Shown here in pieces: positions 16,838 to 25,924 of a stretch of 64,000 nt of DNA. The DNA is from Orlajensenia flava (GTDB lineage Bacteria > Actinomycetota > Actinomycetes > Actinomycetales > Microbacteriaceae). The position numbers were made by a program, and so were the translations under genes. The notes under the pieces are model-generated. The model did no database searches, was not told the origin of the DNA, and worked only from the letters and a program-made list of their open reading frames with translations. The DNA is taken from assembly GCF_004801905.1 (NCBI RefSeq), contig NZ_SSSN01000009.1, positions 229,607-293,606 on the forward strand, in the 5' to 3' direction. Within the stretch, counting starts at the first letter, position 1. The number at the start of each line of letters is the position of its first letter.

Positions 16838-17674
16838 ATGCGGAGCATGAGGGGGCGGACGGCGATCGCCGGCGCCGTGGTGATCGCCGGCGGTGCGACA
16901 GTATGGGCGCGCTGGCTGGCGCGGCGGCAGCATCACTGGGCGCGCACTCTGGCCGATGCGATTCCGGTGAACTCGGCGTTCTGGCGCGAGCAGGGCGCGA
17001 AGTCGGGCGAGGTGCTCTACGTCGCCATCGGCGATTCGGCCGCACAGGGAATCGGGGCGAGTCGCCCGTCGCACAGTTACGTCGGGTTCGTCGTGAGACG
17101 GATGCGCGAGCTCACCACGCGACGCGTTCGGGTCGCGAACCTCGCGATCTCGGGGGCCACCATCCGCATCGCCATCGATAAGGAGTTGCCTCTGCTCGAG
17201 GCCCTGCATCCCGATGTGCTCACCGTGTGCATCGGCGCGAACGACATCGCCGCCTTCGACCCGGAGCGCTTCGACCGTGACGTGCGCGAGCTGTTCGAAC
17301 GGCTGCCCGACCACGCGATCGTCGCCGACCTGCCGAGCTTCTACTTTCTGCCCGGGGAGCGGAAGGTGCGGGTTGCCAACACCCTGCTGCGCGCCGCTGC
17401 GGCCGAGCGCGGGTTCACGGTGGTTCCGCTCCACGACACCACCGCCCGGCAGGGGCTGTGGGGGGTGACGACCCAGTTCGCGGGCGACCTGTTCCACCCG
17501 AACGACCGCGGATACCGCATCTGGGCCGCGGTGTTCGAGGACGCGGTGGCAGCCCGCCTCGCTGAGGTCGACTCCCGGCTCGCCGCAGATTCCCGTCCCG
17601 CTGGCGAGCCCCCGGCCGCCCTGGATTCAGGCAATAGCACGCCACTCAGGCCGGATCCCGCGAATCAAGCCTGA
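16838..17674 (+). CDS. SGNH/GDSL-family hydrolase, membrane-anchored
   Basis: 278 residues from ATG 16838 (GGAG six bases upstream). An N-terminal hydrophobic helix (IAGAVVIAGGATVW) looks like an uncleaved anchor or signal. SGNH blocks follow: YVAIGDSAAQGIG (block I Ser), ISGAT (block II Gly), IGANDI (block III Asn) and DLFHPNDRGY (block V Asp/His). Such enzymes are lipases, esterases or deacetylases. The last about 30 residues (LAADSRPAGEPPAAL to the end) are encoded inside a 132-bp direct repeat, so the natural C-terminus has probably been replaced. Confidence 0.87.
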   Translation: MRSMRGRTAIAGAVVIAGGATVWARWLARRQHHWARTLADAIPVNSAFWREQGAKSGEVLYVAIGDSAAQGIGASRPSHSYVGFVVRRMRELTTRRVRVANLAISGATIRIAIDKELPLLEALHPDVLTVCIGANDIAAFDPERFDRDVRELFERLPDHAIVADLPSFYFLPGERKVRVANTLLRAAAAERGFTVVPLHDTTARQGLWGVTTQFAGDLFHPNDRGYRIWAAVFEDAVAARLAEVDSRLAADSRPAGEPPAALDSGNSTPLRPDPANQA

Positions 17675-17878
17675 CCCGCGTTCGATCGCCTGAATACCGG
17701 ACGGGGTGCCGGATGCGGCGACATGCCGGACCACGCCATGGCCAGCGATTCCCGCGCCACTGGCGAGCCCCCGGCCGCCCCGGATTCAGGCAATAGCACG
17801 CCACTCAGGCCGGATCCCGCGAATCAAGCCTGACCCGCGTTCGATCGCCTGACTGCCGGACGTGGCGCCGGATGCGGC
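17588..17878. repeat. 132-bp direct repeat, two near-identical copies
   Basis: Copies at 17588-17719 and 17747-17878 keep a constant 159-bp offset with no indels and only scattered substitutions. The first copy covers the 3' end and stop of the SGNH hydrolase gene; the second is intergenic. Together with the half-site element at 17914-17972 they fill the 348-bp gap up to the PHP gene. Confidence 0.8.
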
Positions 17879-17913
17879 TCAGGTCGCACCCGCGCCAGCC
17901 ATCCGCGAGCTCC

Positions 17914-17972
17914 GCGCCACTTCGTCGTTCTCTGCGCCAGTTGAACTGGCGCGGACCCCGACCAACTGGCGC
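17914..17972. repeat. Intergenic half-site repeat element, copy B
   Basis: GCGCCACTTC (17914-17923), then the near-perfect palindrome GCGCCAGTTGAACTGGCGC (17934-17952), then CAACTGGCGC (17963-17972). Order and spacing echo the element at 4948-5057 upstream of nucS. Confidence 0.6.
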
Positions 17973-18022
17973 GAGGTGACGCCACGTCGGGCTAACCCAC
18001 CGACTGGGCGGCGTGCACGGCG

Positions 18023-19039
18023 TCACCCGGCGGGACGCGCCCACTCCAGCAGCTTCTCGAGCGGCCAGGTCGTGATGATCCGCTCCGGCGGCACACCGGC
18101 GGCCTCCGCCCGAGCCGCACCGAGGTCGAGCAGGCCGAGCTGACCCGGCGCGTGGGCGTCGCTGTCGATGCTGAACAGGCATCCCTCGGCAAGTGCCAGG
18201 GCGATGAGGTCGTCGGGAGGGTCCTGCCGCTCGGGCCGCGAGTTGATCTCGACCGCGACATCCTTCTCGGCACAGGCGGCGAACACCCGCCGGGCGTCGA
18301 AGGTCGACGGCGGACGCGTGCCGCGCGAACCCTGCACCAACCGGCCGGTGCAGTGCCCGAGGATGTTCGTGCGAGGATCGTTCACTCCGCCGAGCATCCG
18401 CCGAGTCATCGCCTCCGACTCCGTCCTCAGCTTCGAGTGCACCGATGCGACCACCAGGTCGAGCTGCGCGAGCATCTCGGGCGCCTGGTCGAGCGTCCCG
18501 TCGGGCAGGATGTCCACCTCGATGCCCGTGAGCAGGCGGATGCCGCCGCCGTGCGCGTCGATGCCCTCGATGATCTCGATCTGCTCGGTCAGACGCTCGG
18601 CGCTCAGTCCGTTGGCCACGCGCAGGTTCGGCGAGTGGTCGGTGATGGCGAGGTACTCGTGACCCAGTGCCTCCGCCGCGCGGGCCATCGACTCGATGCT
18701 GGTCGTGCCGTCGGACCAGTCGGTGTGGGCGTGCAGGTCGCCTCGGAGCCTCGTGCGGAGGCCGGATGCCGGCGCATCCGCCGGGGCGTCACGGGCCCGC
18801 AGCTCGGCGAGGTAGTCGGGCACCCGGCCATCCGCCGCCTGTTCGATGACGGCGTAGGTGGTGTCGCCGATGCCCGCCATGCGCTTGAGGCTGCCGTCGG
18901 CCACACGGTTGGCGACCTCCGCGGCCGAGAGGGGCTGGATGATCGCCGCGGCCTTGCGGAAGGCCTTAGCGCGATACTTCGAGGCGAGTTCCCGCTCGAG
19001 GCGGAACGCGATCTCCTCGAGCGCCTCGACCGCATCCAT
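18023..19039 (-). CDS. PHP-domain phosphoesterase with PolX-type helix-hairpin-helix N-terminus
   Basis: 338 residues from ATG 19039. Residues 1-95 hold a helix-hairpin-helix region like the 8-kDa part of family X polymerases (KYRAKAFRKAA, LKRMAGIGDTTYAVI). Residues about 105-335 are a PHP domain with metal motifs LRGDLHAHTDWSDG, AITDHSP, IEVDIL, ASVHS, ILGHCTGR and IDSDAH. The polymerase palm of PolX is absent, so this is a stand-alone form, probably a nuclease or phosphoesterase acting on DNA ends. No partner gene is evident. Confidence 0.87.
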   Translation of the reverse strand: MDAVEALEEIAFRLERELASKYRAKAFRKAAAIIQPLSAAEVANRVADGSLKRMAGIGDTTYAVIEQAADGRVPDYLAELRARDAPADAPASGLRTRLRGDLHAHTDWSDGTTSIESMARAAEALGHEYLAITDHSPNLRVANGLSAERLTEQIEIIEGIDAHGGGIRLLTGIEVDILPDGTLDQAPEMLAQLDLVVASVHSKLRTESEAMTRRMLGGVNDPRTNILGHCTGRLVQGSRGTRPPSTFDARRVFAACAEKDVAVEINSRPERQDPPDDLIALALAEGCLFSIDSDAHAPGQLGLLDLGAARAEAAGVPPERIITTWPLEKLLEWARPAG

Positions 19040-19111
19040 TCCCCTATTGTGCCGGTGCCGGGGACTGGGGGGCGACCCCGGCACAGACGTCTGCGAGCCG
19101 GCTGGTACCGA

Positions 19112-19450
19112 CTACGAGTTGGGGGCGGTGTTCCGGTTGCCGTTCCGGCCGTCCCTGCCGGTGCCGGTGCCGTTGCGGTTGCCGCCACCAGGGCCGAAGG
19201 CGCCGTGGCCCGGGCGATCGATGCCCTGATGCATCGAGTGCGAGACCGTGATGAAGCCGGTGGCGGCCACGGCCCCGCTGAAGAAGCACACGACGGCGAT
19301 GCCGACGGCCCCGAGCACGAGCCAGAGCGTGCGGCGCGAATGCGGTTCGGCAGGAGCGGCATACGGCGTCGTGTTGCCGTACGGCGCAGTGTTCGCATAC
19401 GGCGCGGCGTTGCCGTACGGCTCGTGGGCGGGCTGCTCGGGAGAGGTCAT
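19112..19450 (-). CDS. Small single-span membrane protein, hypothetical
   Basis: 112 residues. A cytoplasmic Pro/Tyr/Asn-rich head with repeated APYGN/APYAN units (residues 9-31) precedes one transmembrane segment (about 44-68) and a Gly/Asn/Arg-rich tail (GPGGGNRNGTGTGRDGRNGNRN). Proteins with this layout are common in actinobacteria and often scaffold or modulate envelope proteins, but I assign no function. It lies between two minus-strand genes, probably in one transcript with the PHP gene. Confidence 0.72.
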   Translation of the reverse strand: MTSPEQPAHEPYGNAAPYANTAPYGNTTPYAAPAEPHSRRTLWLVLGAVGIAVVCFFSGAVAATGFITVSHSMHQGIDRPGHGAFGPGGGNRNGTGTGRDGRNGNRNTAPNS

Positions 19451-19512
19451 TCCGGGATGATGCGCCGCCCGGCTATCACGCAGCTATGCGGGCCATGCGC
19501 ATCCGCTGCGAA

Positions 19513-19917
19513 TCATCGATCGCGCCGGGCCGCCGCGGTCGACCAGAGTGCCAGCAGCACGAGCAGCGGCTGGAACAGCAGACGGATGAAGCGGGCTCGA
19601 TCGGTGGTGAGCCCGAATCCGTCGCGGTGCTCAGTGTACTGGGCGATGTTGCCCGGGAAGATCGCCGTGAAGAACGCCGCGACGATCCAGCCCACTCGCC
19701 GCCGCTCCTTCGGCAGGGCGAGCAGCGCTCCACCCAGCCCGATCTCGGCCATACCCGAGGCCACCACGACGCCGTCGGGATCCATCGGCGCCCACGGTGG
19801 AACCTGGTTGCGGAACTCCTTGCGCGCGAACGTGAGGTGGCTGACCCCGGCGAAGACGAGGAACGAGCCGAGCACGACGCGGCCGATGGTGCGGGGGACG
19901 GAGTTAGAGGCGGTCAT
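19513..19917 (-). CDS. DoxX-family membrane protein
   Basis: 134 residues from ATG 19917. Four hydrophobic segments are seen, with the family-typical GRVVLGSFLVFAGVSHLTFARKEF start and MAEIGLGGALLAL, then FPGNIAQYTEHRDGFGL. DoxX-like proteins are small quinone-interacting or redox-associated membrane proteins of mostly unknown role. The cytochrome b-like gene lies divergently 217 bp away, which might suit a shared redox function (inference only). Confidence 0.82.
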   Translation of the reverse strand: MTASNSVPRTIGRVVLGSFLVFAGVSHLTFARKEFRNQVPPWAPMDPDGVVVASGMAEIGLGGALLALPKERRRVGWIVAAFFTAIFPGNIAQYTEHRDGFGLTTDRARFIRLLFQPLLVLLALWSTAAARRDR

Positions 19918-20134
19918 GCTCCCAGTCAGCCATGCGACGATGGGCGAGGGCAAGCGGTTGCGGATGCGCGGCCGAGCACCGAGGGTCGTGTCCGGACCGC
20001 GGCTGCGTCGTGTTAGGGCTCACCTCAGGCGGCAGGCCTCCCGCGATAGGCTGCGACCCGGCGCGGTCGCCGCGCCCACCCACCAGCATCCGCCCGCCGC
20101 CAGCCCCGCCCGATCCGAATCCGAGGAGACCCGC

Positions 20135-21091
20135 ATGAGCGCGCCCCCCTCCTCAGCGGACGCGCCGGGACGCAATCGCTGGCGATCGCTCGCCTGGCTC
20201 ATCCCGGCAGCGATCCTCGCGGCCGCCGTGATCGTGCTGCTGGCCATCGGATTCCGCTCGACGGCCGCGGGAGGCGACTTCATCCGCACCTATCCGGGCG
20301 CCTCCGAGCTCCCGGCCGGCGCCCCGGTCGGCATCCCCGCGTGGCTCGGCTGGCAGCACTACCTCAACGCCCTGTTCCTCGTGCTCATCGTCCGTACGGG
20401 GCTGCAGGTGCGCGCCGACGCGCGCGGATCGCACGCGTGGACGGGGCGCGCACGTCGCGGGGGCAAGCCGCCGCATCGCATGACGCTCGAACTCTGGACC
20501 CATCTCGCCGTCGACACGCTGTGGATCGCGAACGGCGTCATCTACGTCGTCGTGCTGTTCGCGACCGGCCAGTGGGTGCGCATCGTGCCGACCTCGTGGG
20601 ACATCGTGCCCAACGCCGTCTCCGCGGCACTGCAGTACGCCTCCCTCGACTGGCCCACCAAAAACGGGTGGGTGAACTACAACGCCCTCCAGCTGCTGAG
20701 CTACTTCGCCGTCGTCTTCCTCGCGGCTCCGCTGGCCATCGTCACGGGCATCCGCCTCTCGTCGTACTGGCCGGCGAAGTGGCGGCGCGCCCGCTGGTAC
20801 CCGCTGGGGCTCGCCCGCGCTCTCCACTACCCGACCATGCTGTTCTTCGTCGCGTTCGTCATCGTGCACGTCACACTCGTGCTCACGACCGGGGCCCTGC
20901 GCAACCTCAACCACATCTACGCGTCGCAGGACACGCAGTCGTGGGTGGGCTTCGGCATCTTCGCCGCATCGACGGTGCTCCTCGTCCTGGCCTGGTTCGC
21001 GGCACGACCGGTCCTCACGAAGCCCGTCGCCCAGCTGTTCGGCGAGGTGGTCAAGACCCCTCCGCGACGCCAGCGCCCTCCGCGCGGCTGA
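20135..21091 (+). CDS. Cytochrome b561-like membrane protein
   Basis: 318 residues from ATG 20135 (GAGGAGAC upstream). Five or more membrane segments are seen with histidines placed as haem ligands: IPAWLGWQHYLNALFLVL, LELWTHLAVDTLWIANGVIYVV, and ALHYPTMLFFVAFVIVHVTLVLTTG. This suits the cytochrome b/b6 domain family that shuttles electrons in the membrane, often with a sulfite-oxidase-type molybdoenzyme. No such enzyme gene is adjacent in the window, so the electron donor and acceptor are unknown. Confidence 0.83.
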   Translation: MSAPPSSADAPGRNRWRSLAWLIPAAILAAAVIVLLAIGFRSTAAGGDFIRTYPGASELPAGAPVGIPAWLGWQHYLNALFLVLIVRTGLQVRADARGSHAWTGRARRGGKPPHRMTLELWTHLAVDTLWIANGVIYVVVLFATGQWVRIVPTSWDIVPNAVSAALQYASLDWPTKNGWVNYNALQLLSYFAVVFLAAPLAIVTGIRLSSYWPAKWRRARWYPLGLARALHYPTMLFFVAFVIVHVTLVLTTGALRNLNHIYASQDTQSWVGFGIFAASTVLLVLAWFAARPVLTKPVAQLFGEVVKTPPRRQRPPRG

Positions 21092-21198
21092 GAAAACCTC
21101 GAATTCGGGCGCATCCGGTCGTGGGTGGGGTTTGACTAGGATTCACTGAACATCGGATGCCCGAACCTGCACGACGGACGACGCAAGGGGGTGCCACC

Positions 21199-22539
21199 AT
21201 GTGGAGCACGTGGCCGCATCGCATCGCCGTGCTCATGAGCGTCGCGATCGCCCTGTTCTGGATCCTCACGCCGACCTCGCAGACTGCGGCGACCCAGATC
21301 GCGCTCAACAAGCTCGCGGGCATGACCAACACGCAGGTCGAGGCCTTCATCGCAGCACACCCCGACCTCGGCGAGCAGCTGATCAACTCCGCGCCCAAGG
21401 AGATGGCCAAGTGGTGGACCTCGCAGACCACCTCCGAGAAGGAGCACCTCATTCGCACGCTTGCGGATGGGCTGGGCGACCTCGACGGAATCGACTACGC
21501 CTCGCGCGACCGGATGAACCGGGCCTTCCTCGCCGAGACGATGAAGAAGACGACCGCGCAGGTGGCGAAGACGCCCGCCGATGCTCAGGCGGTTGGAATG
21601 CTCGCCGCCCTCAAGGCGATCGAGGGCGCCCTGAACGGCAAACACTCACCCGCACGGCACCTCATCAGCTTCACGGATGACCAGCCCCCGCTCGCTGCCG
21701 TGGCCATCGGCGACCTCGACACCGCCCGGGTGGTGACCTTCAACGTGCCCGGGATGGGCACGTACACCAACGACATGCAGCTGTGGACCCAGTCCGCCCA
21801 GAACGTGTACGACCAGCAGGGACTCGTCGGCGGAAACCATCGTCGCGCGGTCGTCGCCTGGATCGGCTACAAGACGCCGCCGCCCGGCGTGGACGCAACC
21901 CTCGGCGATTACGCCGCGCGCGGCGGCCCCCTGCTAGCCGAGGACATCGCCGGTCTCACGGCGTCACGCAGCGTTCGCAAGACGATCGCGCCCGTCGTCA
22001 ACGTCATCGCGCACTCCTACGGCACGACGACGGCCGCTGATGCCCTGGCGCAGAACAAGCTGGGCGTCTACTCGTTCGTCATGCTGGGCTCAGCGGGCAT
22101 CGAGAACTACATCGCCCACGCGTCCGACCTGCATGCCGCCCACGTCTACTCGGGCGAGGCGACGAAAGACCCCGAGGCGGCCTGGGGTCGGCTGAGTCGC
22201 CACGATCCGCGCGCGCCCGGCTTCGGTGCCACCGTCATCGAGGTGGACGGCGATGCGCGGCTCGCCCTGCTGCCGGTAACGGGCCACGCTCCGATCCTGC
22301 ACTCGGAGTGGAACGACGATCCGCTCTCGTCGGCGTGGTCCAAGATCAAGGACGTGAAGGTGTTCGAGAAGCAGTACCTCGCGCACGAGTCGACCTTCGG
22401 CTACCTCGACAACGGCACCGAGTCGCTGTTCAACACCGCCATCGCCACGACGCCGTCGGCGAATGAGGACCTGACGAGCGGTCGACCGACGACGAGAGAA
22501 CCGGTGCCCGATCGGGCGGGACGTACGTCATCCGACTGA
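21199..22539 (+). CDS. DUF1023-family alpha/beta hydrolase, secreted or anchored
   Basis: 446 residues from ATG 21199, preceded by AAGGGGG. An N-terminal hydrophobic stretch (HRIAVLMSVAIALFWIL) is a signal or anchor. The DUF1023 domain lies in the second half, with FNVPGMGTYTNDMQ, WIGYKTPPP and the nucleophile elbow VIAHSYGTTTA near residue 275. The family is common in actinobacteria and possibly acts as an esterase or lipase on the cell surface. The first part is helical, like the WXG-type N-terminal region seen in such proteins. Convergent with the decarboxylase. Confidence 0.83.
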   Translation: MWSTWPHRIAVLMSVAIALFWILTPTSQTAATQIALNKLAGMTNTQVEAFIAAHPDLGEQLINSAPKEMAKWWTSQTTSEKEHLIRTLADGLGDLDGIDYASRDRMNRAFLAETMKKTTAQVAKTPADAQAVGMLAALKAIEGALNGKHSPARHLISFTDDQPPLAAVAIGDLDTARVVTFNVPGMGTYTNDMQLWTQSAQNVYDQQGLVGGNHRRAVVAWIGYKTPPPGVDATLGDYAARGGPLLAEDIAGLTASRSVRKTIAPVVNVIAHSYGTTTAADALAQNKLGVYSFVMLGSAGIENYIAHASDLHAAHVYSGEATKDPEAAWGRLSRHDPRAPGFGATVIEVDGDARLALLPVTGHAPILHSEWNDDPLSSAWSKIKDVKVFEKQYLAHESTFGYLDNGTESLFNTAIATTPSANEDLTSGRPTTREPVPDRAGRTSSD

Positions 22540-22566
22540 CGTCGATCGGTTGTCGGGCCCGATGGC

Positions 22567-23970
22567 TCACATGGAGTCGAGGATGCCCACCAGCTGCTCG
22601 AAGGTCGTCATCGGGTTCACGATGGCGAATCGCGTGTTCGGCCGGCCGGCGTGCGAGCTCGGCGTGACAAAGGCGCGCTGCTCGTTGAGGAGGCGGGCGG
22701 ACCAGGCCTCGTAGTCGGCGGCCGCCCATCCGTCTCTCTCGAAGACGACGATGGACAGCTGCGGCGCCCGCACGAGTCTCAGCTCGGGCCGTCTCTCGAT
22801 CTCGGCGGCGATGTCGCGCGCGAGTTGGAGCGATGCGGTCAGCGCGGAGCGGTAGGCGCCCCCGCCGTAGGTCGCGAGGGAGAACCAGAGCGGCAGTCCG
22901 CGCGCACGACGGGTGAGGTGGGCGGCGTAGTCCGACGGGCTCCAGTCGGGCGTCTGCGTGAGGGTGTCGAGGTACTCAGCGTGTTGCGTGTGCGCGAGCC
23001 GCCCGAACTCCGGCTCGCGGTAGATGAGCGCACAGGCGTCGAAGGGGGCGAACAGCCACTTGTGCGGGTCGACGATGACCGAGTCGGCTCGCTCGACCCC
23101 CGCGAAGTACGGGCGGCCGATCGGCGAGAGCATCGCCGCGAGACCATACGCGCCGTCGATGTGCAGCCAGAACTCGTGGTCGTCCTTCAGGGCGGCGATC
23201 GAGGCGATGTCGTCGACGATGCCGAAGTTGGTCGATCCGCCGGTCGCGACGACGACGAATGCGGACTCGCCGTGCTCGTCCAGGGCCTCGCGCACCGCGC
23301 CACCGGCCAGACGCCCGAACTCGTCGGGACGAACGGCGACGACGTCGACGTCCATCACGCGGGCGGCCGAGGCGATCGAGGAGTGCGCCTCGACGCTGCA
23401 GACGATCTTCCAGCGGATGGGCGTCTCATCGCCGCGTTCGGCCCGGGCGCGCTTGGCGTTCTCGCGAGCGGCGACGAGCGCCGAGAGATTGCCGAGCGTC
23501 CCGCCCTGCACGAAGACGCCGCCGGCCGTGGACGGGAGACCGAACTCGGCGGCGAGCCACGCCAGCGCCTGGTTTTCGGCGTAGACCGCGCCCGATCCCT
23601 CGAGCCAGGATCCGCCGTACACCGCGCTGGCCGACACCACGAGGTCGAACGCGGTGGCCGCCTTGGTGGGTGCGGTGGGGATGAAGGACAGGTACTGCGG
23701 GTGGTCGGTGGTGATGCACGCCGGAGCGAGAACGTTCTCGAACAGGCCGAGCGCTCGGCGTGCCCCGATGCCGTCCTCCGTGATGGTCGACCCAGCGAGG
23801 CGAGTGAGCTCGGTCAACGACATCGGCTTGTCGAGGGGGGTGTCGCTGCCGAGCATGCGTCGGCGCGAGTAGTCGAGGACGAGGTCGACGATCTGCCCGG
23901 TCTCCTCCGAGACGGTGTGCATGCGATTGGCGGGCGCAACACCCGTCTGGGTCTTCTCGCGCTTGCTCAT
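22567..23970 (-). CDS. Group II pyridoxal-phosphate-dependent decarboxylase
   Basis: 467 residues; ATG 23970 is best because GGAAGG sits six bases before it, although ATG 23976 is in frame. The PLP signature DPHKWLFAPFDACAL carries the Schiff-base lysine, and HIDGAYGLAAM and GGSTNFG(I)VDDI precede it, as in aromatic-L-amino-acid or diaminobutyrate/glutamate decarboxylases. It would convert an amino acid to its amine in the cytosol. The substrate is not readable from motifs. A nearly 400-bp upstream gap with a strong hairpin precedes it. Confidence 0.86.
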   Translation of the reverse strand: MSKREKTQTGVAPANRMHTVSEETGQIVDLVLDYSRRRMLGSDTPLDKPMSLTELTRLAGSTITEDGIGARRALGLFENVLAPACITTDHPQYLSFIPTAPTKAATAFDLVVSASAVYGGSWLEGSGAVYAENQALAWLAAEFGLPSTAGGVFVQGGTLGNLSALVAARENAKRARAERGDETPIRWKIVCSVEAHSSIASAARVMDVDVVAVRPDEFGRLAGGAVREALDEHGESAFVVVATGGSTNFGIVDDIASIAALKDDHEFWLHIDGAYGLAAMLSPIGRPYFAGVERADSVIVDPHKWLFAPFDACALIYREPEFGRLAHTQHAEYLDTLTQTPDWSPSDYAAHLTRRARGLPLWFSLATYGGGAYRSALTASLQLARDIAAEIERRPELRLVRAPQLSIVVFERDGWAAADYEAWSARLLNEQRAFVTPSSHAGRPNTRFAIVNPMTTFEQLVGILDSM

Positions 23971-24185
23971 GGTCATCCTTCCGCCGTCGTGGCCAGTTCC
24001 GATTGTGACGGATTGCCCACGGGATCTCCGAACCCGTTCCGTGCGCGTCGACGGGCTCAAAGGGCGAATGCGCGCGTCACACGCCACCGTTGGGGAAAGG
24101 ATCGCGCGCCCAAGCCCGATTCCGCGCAGATTCGCGCTGCCGATTCGCGCAAGAGAATTGCACATGAAAGGAGCCGGCCCGACGA

Positions 24186-24209
24186 CTCCCGGCTGTCCTC
24201 AGCCGGGAG
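24186..24209. other. Strong hairpin in a 393-bp intergenic region
   Basis: CTCCCGGCTG (24186-24195) pairs perfectly with CAGCCGGGAG (24200-24209) around a 4-base loop. On the minus strand it is about 155 bp past the MFS stop and 215 bp before the decarboxylase start. On the plus strand CCCTCTTT follows it, but no plus-strand gene leads into it. It may be the MFS terminator or a leader element of the decarboxylase. Nothing else is recognisable in 23971-24363. Confidence 0.5.
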
Positions 24210-24363
24210 CCCTCTTTCGGTCAGGGCCTGAATCGGCATCGGCGACATCGTCGTCTCCGACCTCATCCCGGTGGTGCGCCGAGCACTACCTCCGGACTCC
24301 GTCAGTTTACGTTCGCACATGCACAGAACCCAAGGCTTGACATCCCGCCTGCACGTCGTTCCA

Positions 24364-25914
24364 TCACCTCCGGCGCGCCGACGCGTCGACGCGCGTCGAG
24401 GGGATCACCCGCCACGCCACGATCGCGGCAACGCTCATGATGACGGCAGCGATCACCGCCGTCGTCTGCATGCCGATGGTGAACGCGTGCTGCGCGTGCT
24501 GCAGCACCTCCACCGCCTGCGGCGCATCCGACCCGCCGATGGCCGCGGTCGCGGAAGCGAGCGACTCGCGCACAGCAGCCGCGGTCTGCGGGGAAACGGA
24601 TGACGGGACGTCGAGCACGAGCCGGTAGACCACCACCTGGAGTGAGCCCAGCAGGGCGATGCCGAGGGCGACGCCGAGTTCGTAGGCGGTCTCGGAGACG
24701 GCGGACGCGGCGCCGGCCTTGCGCGGCGGCACCGCGGAGACAACCGCATCCGTCGTGAGGGTGACGGCCAGTCCCACGCCGAGTCCGACCAACGCGAGGG
24801 CACCGGCCAGCCAGAGGTAGGAGTCCGCGCCCTCGGCGACGGCCAGGAGCACGAGGCCCGCCGCACCGACGAGGAGGCCGGTCGCGATGGCGCGCCCCAT
24901 CCCGAGGCGGCCGACGACGCGGCTCACGATGACGACGACCACGACGGATGCGAGCGCGGCGGGTAGCTCGCGCAGCCCCGCCTCGAGAGGTCCGTACCCG
25001 CGCACGAGCTGGAAGTACTGCGAGAGGAAGAAGATCATGCCGCTGAATCCGAGCACGCCGATGAGGTCGGCGAGCACCGACCCGCTGAACGCGCGGTTGC
25101 GGAACAGTTCGAGGTCGATGAGCGGAACCGCGAGCGTCCTCTGGCGGCGCACGAAGACGACTCCGGCGATGACACCAACCACGACGACTGCCGCCGCCAG
25201 CCATGAGACGCCGTGGGTCGCCAGCTCCTTGATGGCGAAGACGACCCCCACGACGGCGACGATCGACAGGGCGGCACTCAGCACATCGAGGCGACCGGGA
25301 CGCGGATCGCGCGACTCCCGCAGCAGGAACGCGCCGGCGACGACCATCACGATCATGACGGGCACATTGATGAGGAAGACGGAACCCCACGAGAAGCGCT
25401 CGAGCAGGGCGCCACCGACGATAGGCCCGAGGGCGGCACCGGCGCTCGCGCCCGCCGACCAGATGGCGATGGCGGTGCGGCGTTGCGTCGGGTCACGGAA
25501 CATCTGCCGGATGAGCGAGAGAGTCGAGGGCATGAGGGTCGCCGCCGCGACGCCGAGAAGCGCGCGGGCGAGGATGAGCATCCCGGCTGTGGGCGCGAAG
25601 GCGGCGAAGACGGATGCGGCTCCGAACGCGACAGCGCCCATCAAGAGCATCCGCTTCCGTCCGATGCGGTCGGCGAGCGTTCCCATGGTCACGAGTAGTC
25701 CGGCGAGGGCGAAGGAGTAGACGTCGCCGATCCACAGCAATTCCGTCGCGGTCGGTGCGAGGTCGCGGCTCAGCGCGGGCACGGCGAGCGACAGGACTGT
25801 CGCGTCGATGGCGAGCAGGACGACGGCCAGCACGAGCACCGGGAGAGCGGCCCATTCGCGCCAGCCGGCGCGGGCGGGCGACGTGGCGGTGCTGTCGGTC
25901 AGAGTGTCGATCAT
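24364..25914 (-). CDS. MFS drug-resistance transporter (EmrB/QacA type)
   Basis: 516 residues from ATG 25914. Fourteen hydrophobic segments, motif A LADRIGRKRMLL, and the DHA2 motif GPIVGGALLERFSWGSVFLINVP mark the H+-antiport multidrug family. An extended start at 26223 is rejected because it runs through the divergent regulator. The tail (STRVDASARRR) is basic. It is divergent from a TetR repressor with dyad operators between them, a classic efflux-pump pair that responds to its own substrate. Confidence 0.88.
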   Translation of the reverse strand: MIDTLTDSTATSPARAGWREWAALPVLVLAVVLLAIDATVLSLAVPALSRDLAPTATELLWIGDVYSFALAGLLVTMGTLADRIGRKRMLLMGAVAFGAASVFAAFAPTAGMLILARALLGVAAATLMPSTLSLIRQMFRDPTQRRTAIAIWSAGASAGAALGPIVGGALLERFSWGSVFLINVPVMIVMVVAGAFLLRESRDPRPGRLDVLSAALSIVAVVGVVFAIKELATHGVSWLAAAVVVVGVIAGVVFVRRQRTLAVPLIDLELFRNRAFSGSVLADLIGVLGFSGMIFFLSQYFQLVRGYGPLEAGLRELPAALASVVVVVIVSRVVGRLGMGRAIATGLLVGAAGLVLLAVAEGADSYLWLAGALALVGLGVGLAVTLTTDAVVSAVPPRKAGAASAVSETAYELGVALGIALLGSLQVVVYRLVLDVPSSVSPQTAAAVRESLASATAAIGGSDAPQAVEVLQHAQHAFTIGMQTTAVIAAVIMSVAAIVAWRVIPSTRVDASARRR

Positions 25915-25924
25915 TCCTCTAATG

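Noticed and set aside
16758-17045. Longer N-terminus for the non-specific endonuclease
   Set aside because: Adds Arg/Pro/Ser-rich residues without family similarity and overlaps the SGNH gene.
18152-20134. 5' extension of the cytochrome b561-like gene
   Set aside because: The frame runs through the antisense of the PHP and DoxX genes; the ATG at 20135 has a good ribosome site.
24186-24209. 6C small RNA
   Set aside because: The loop is not C-rich and only one hairpin is present, so the motif does not fit.
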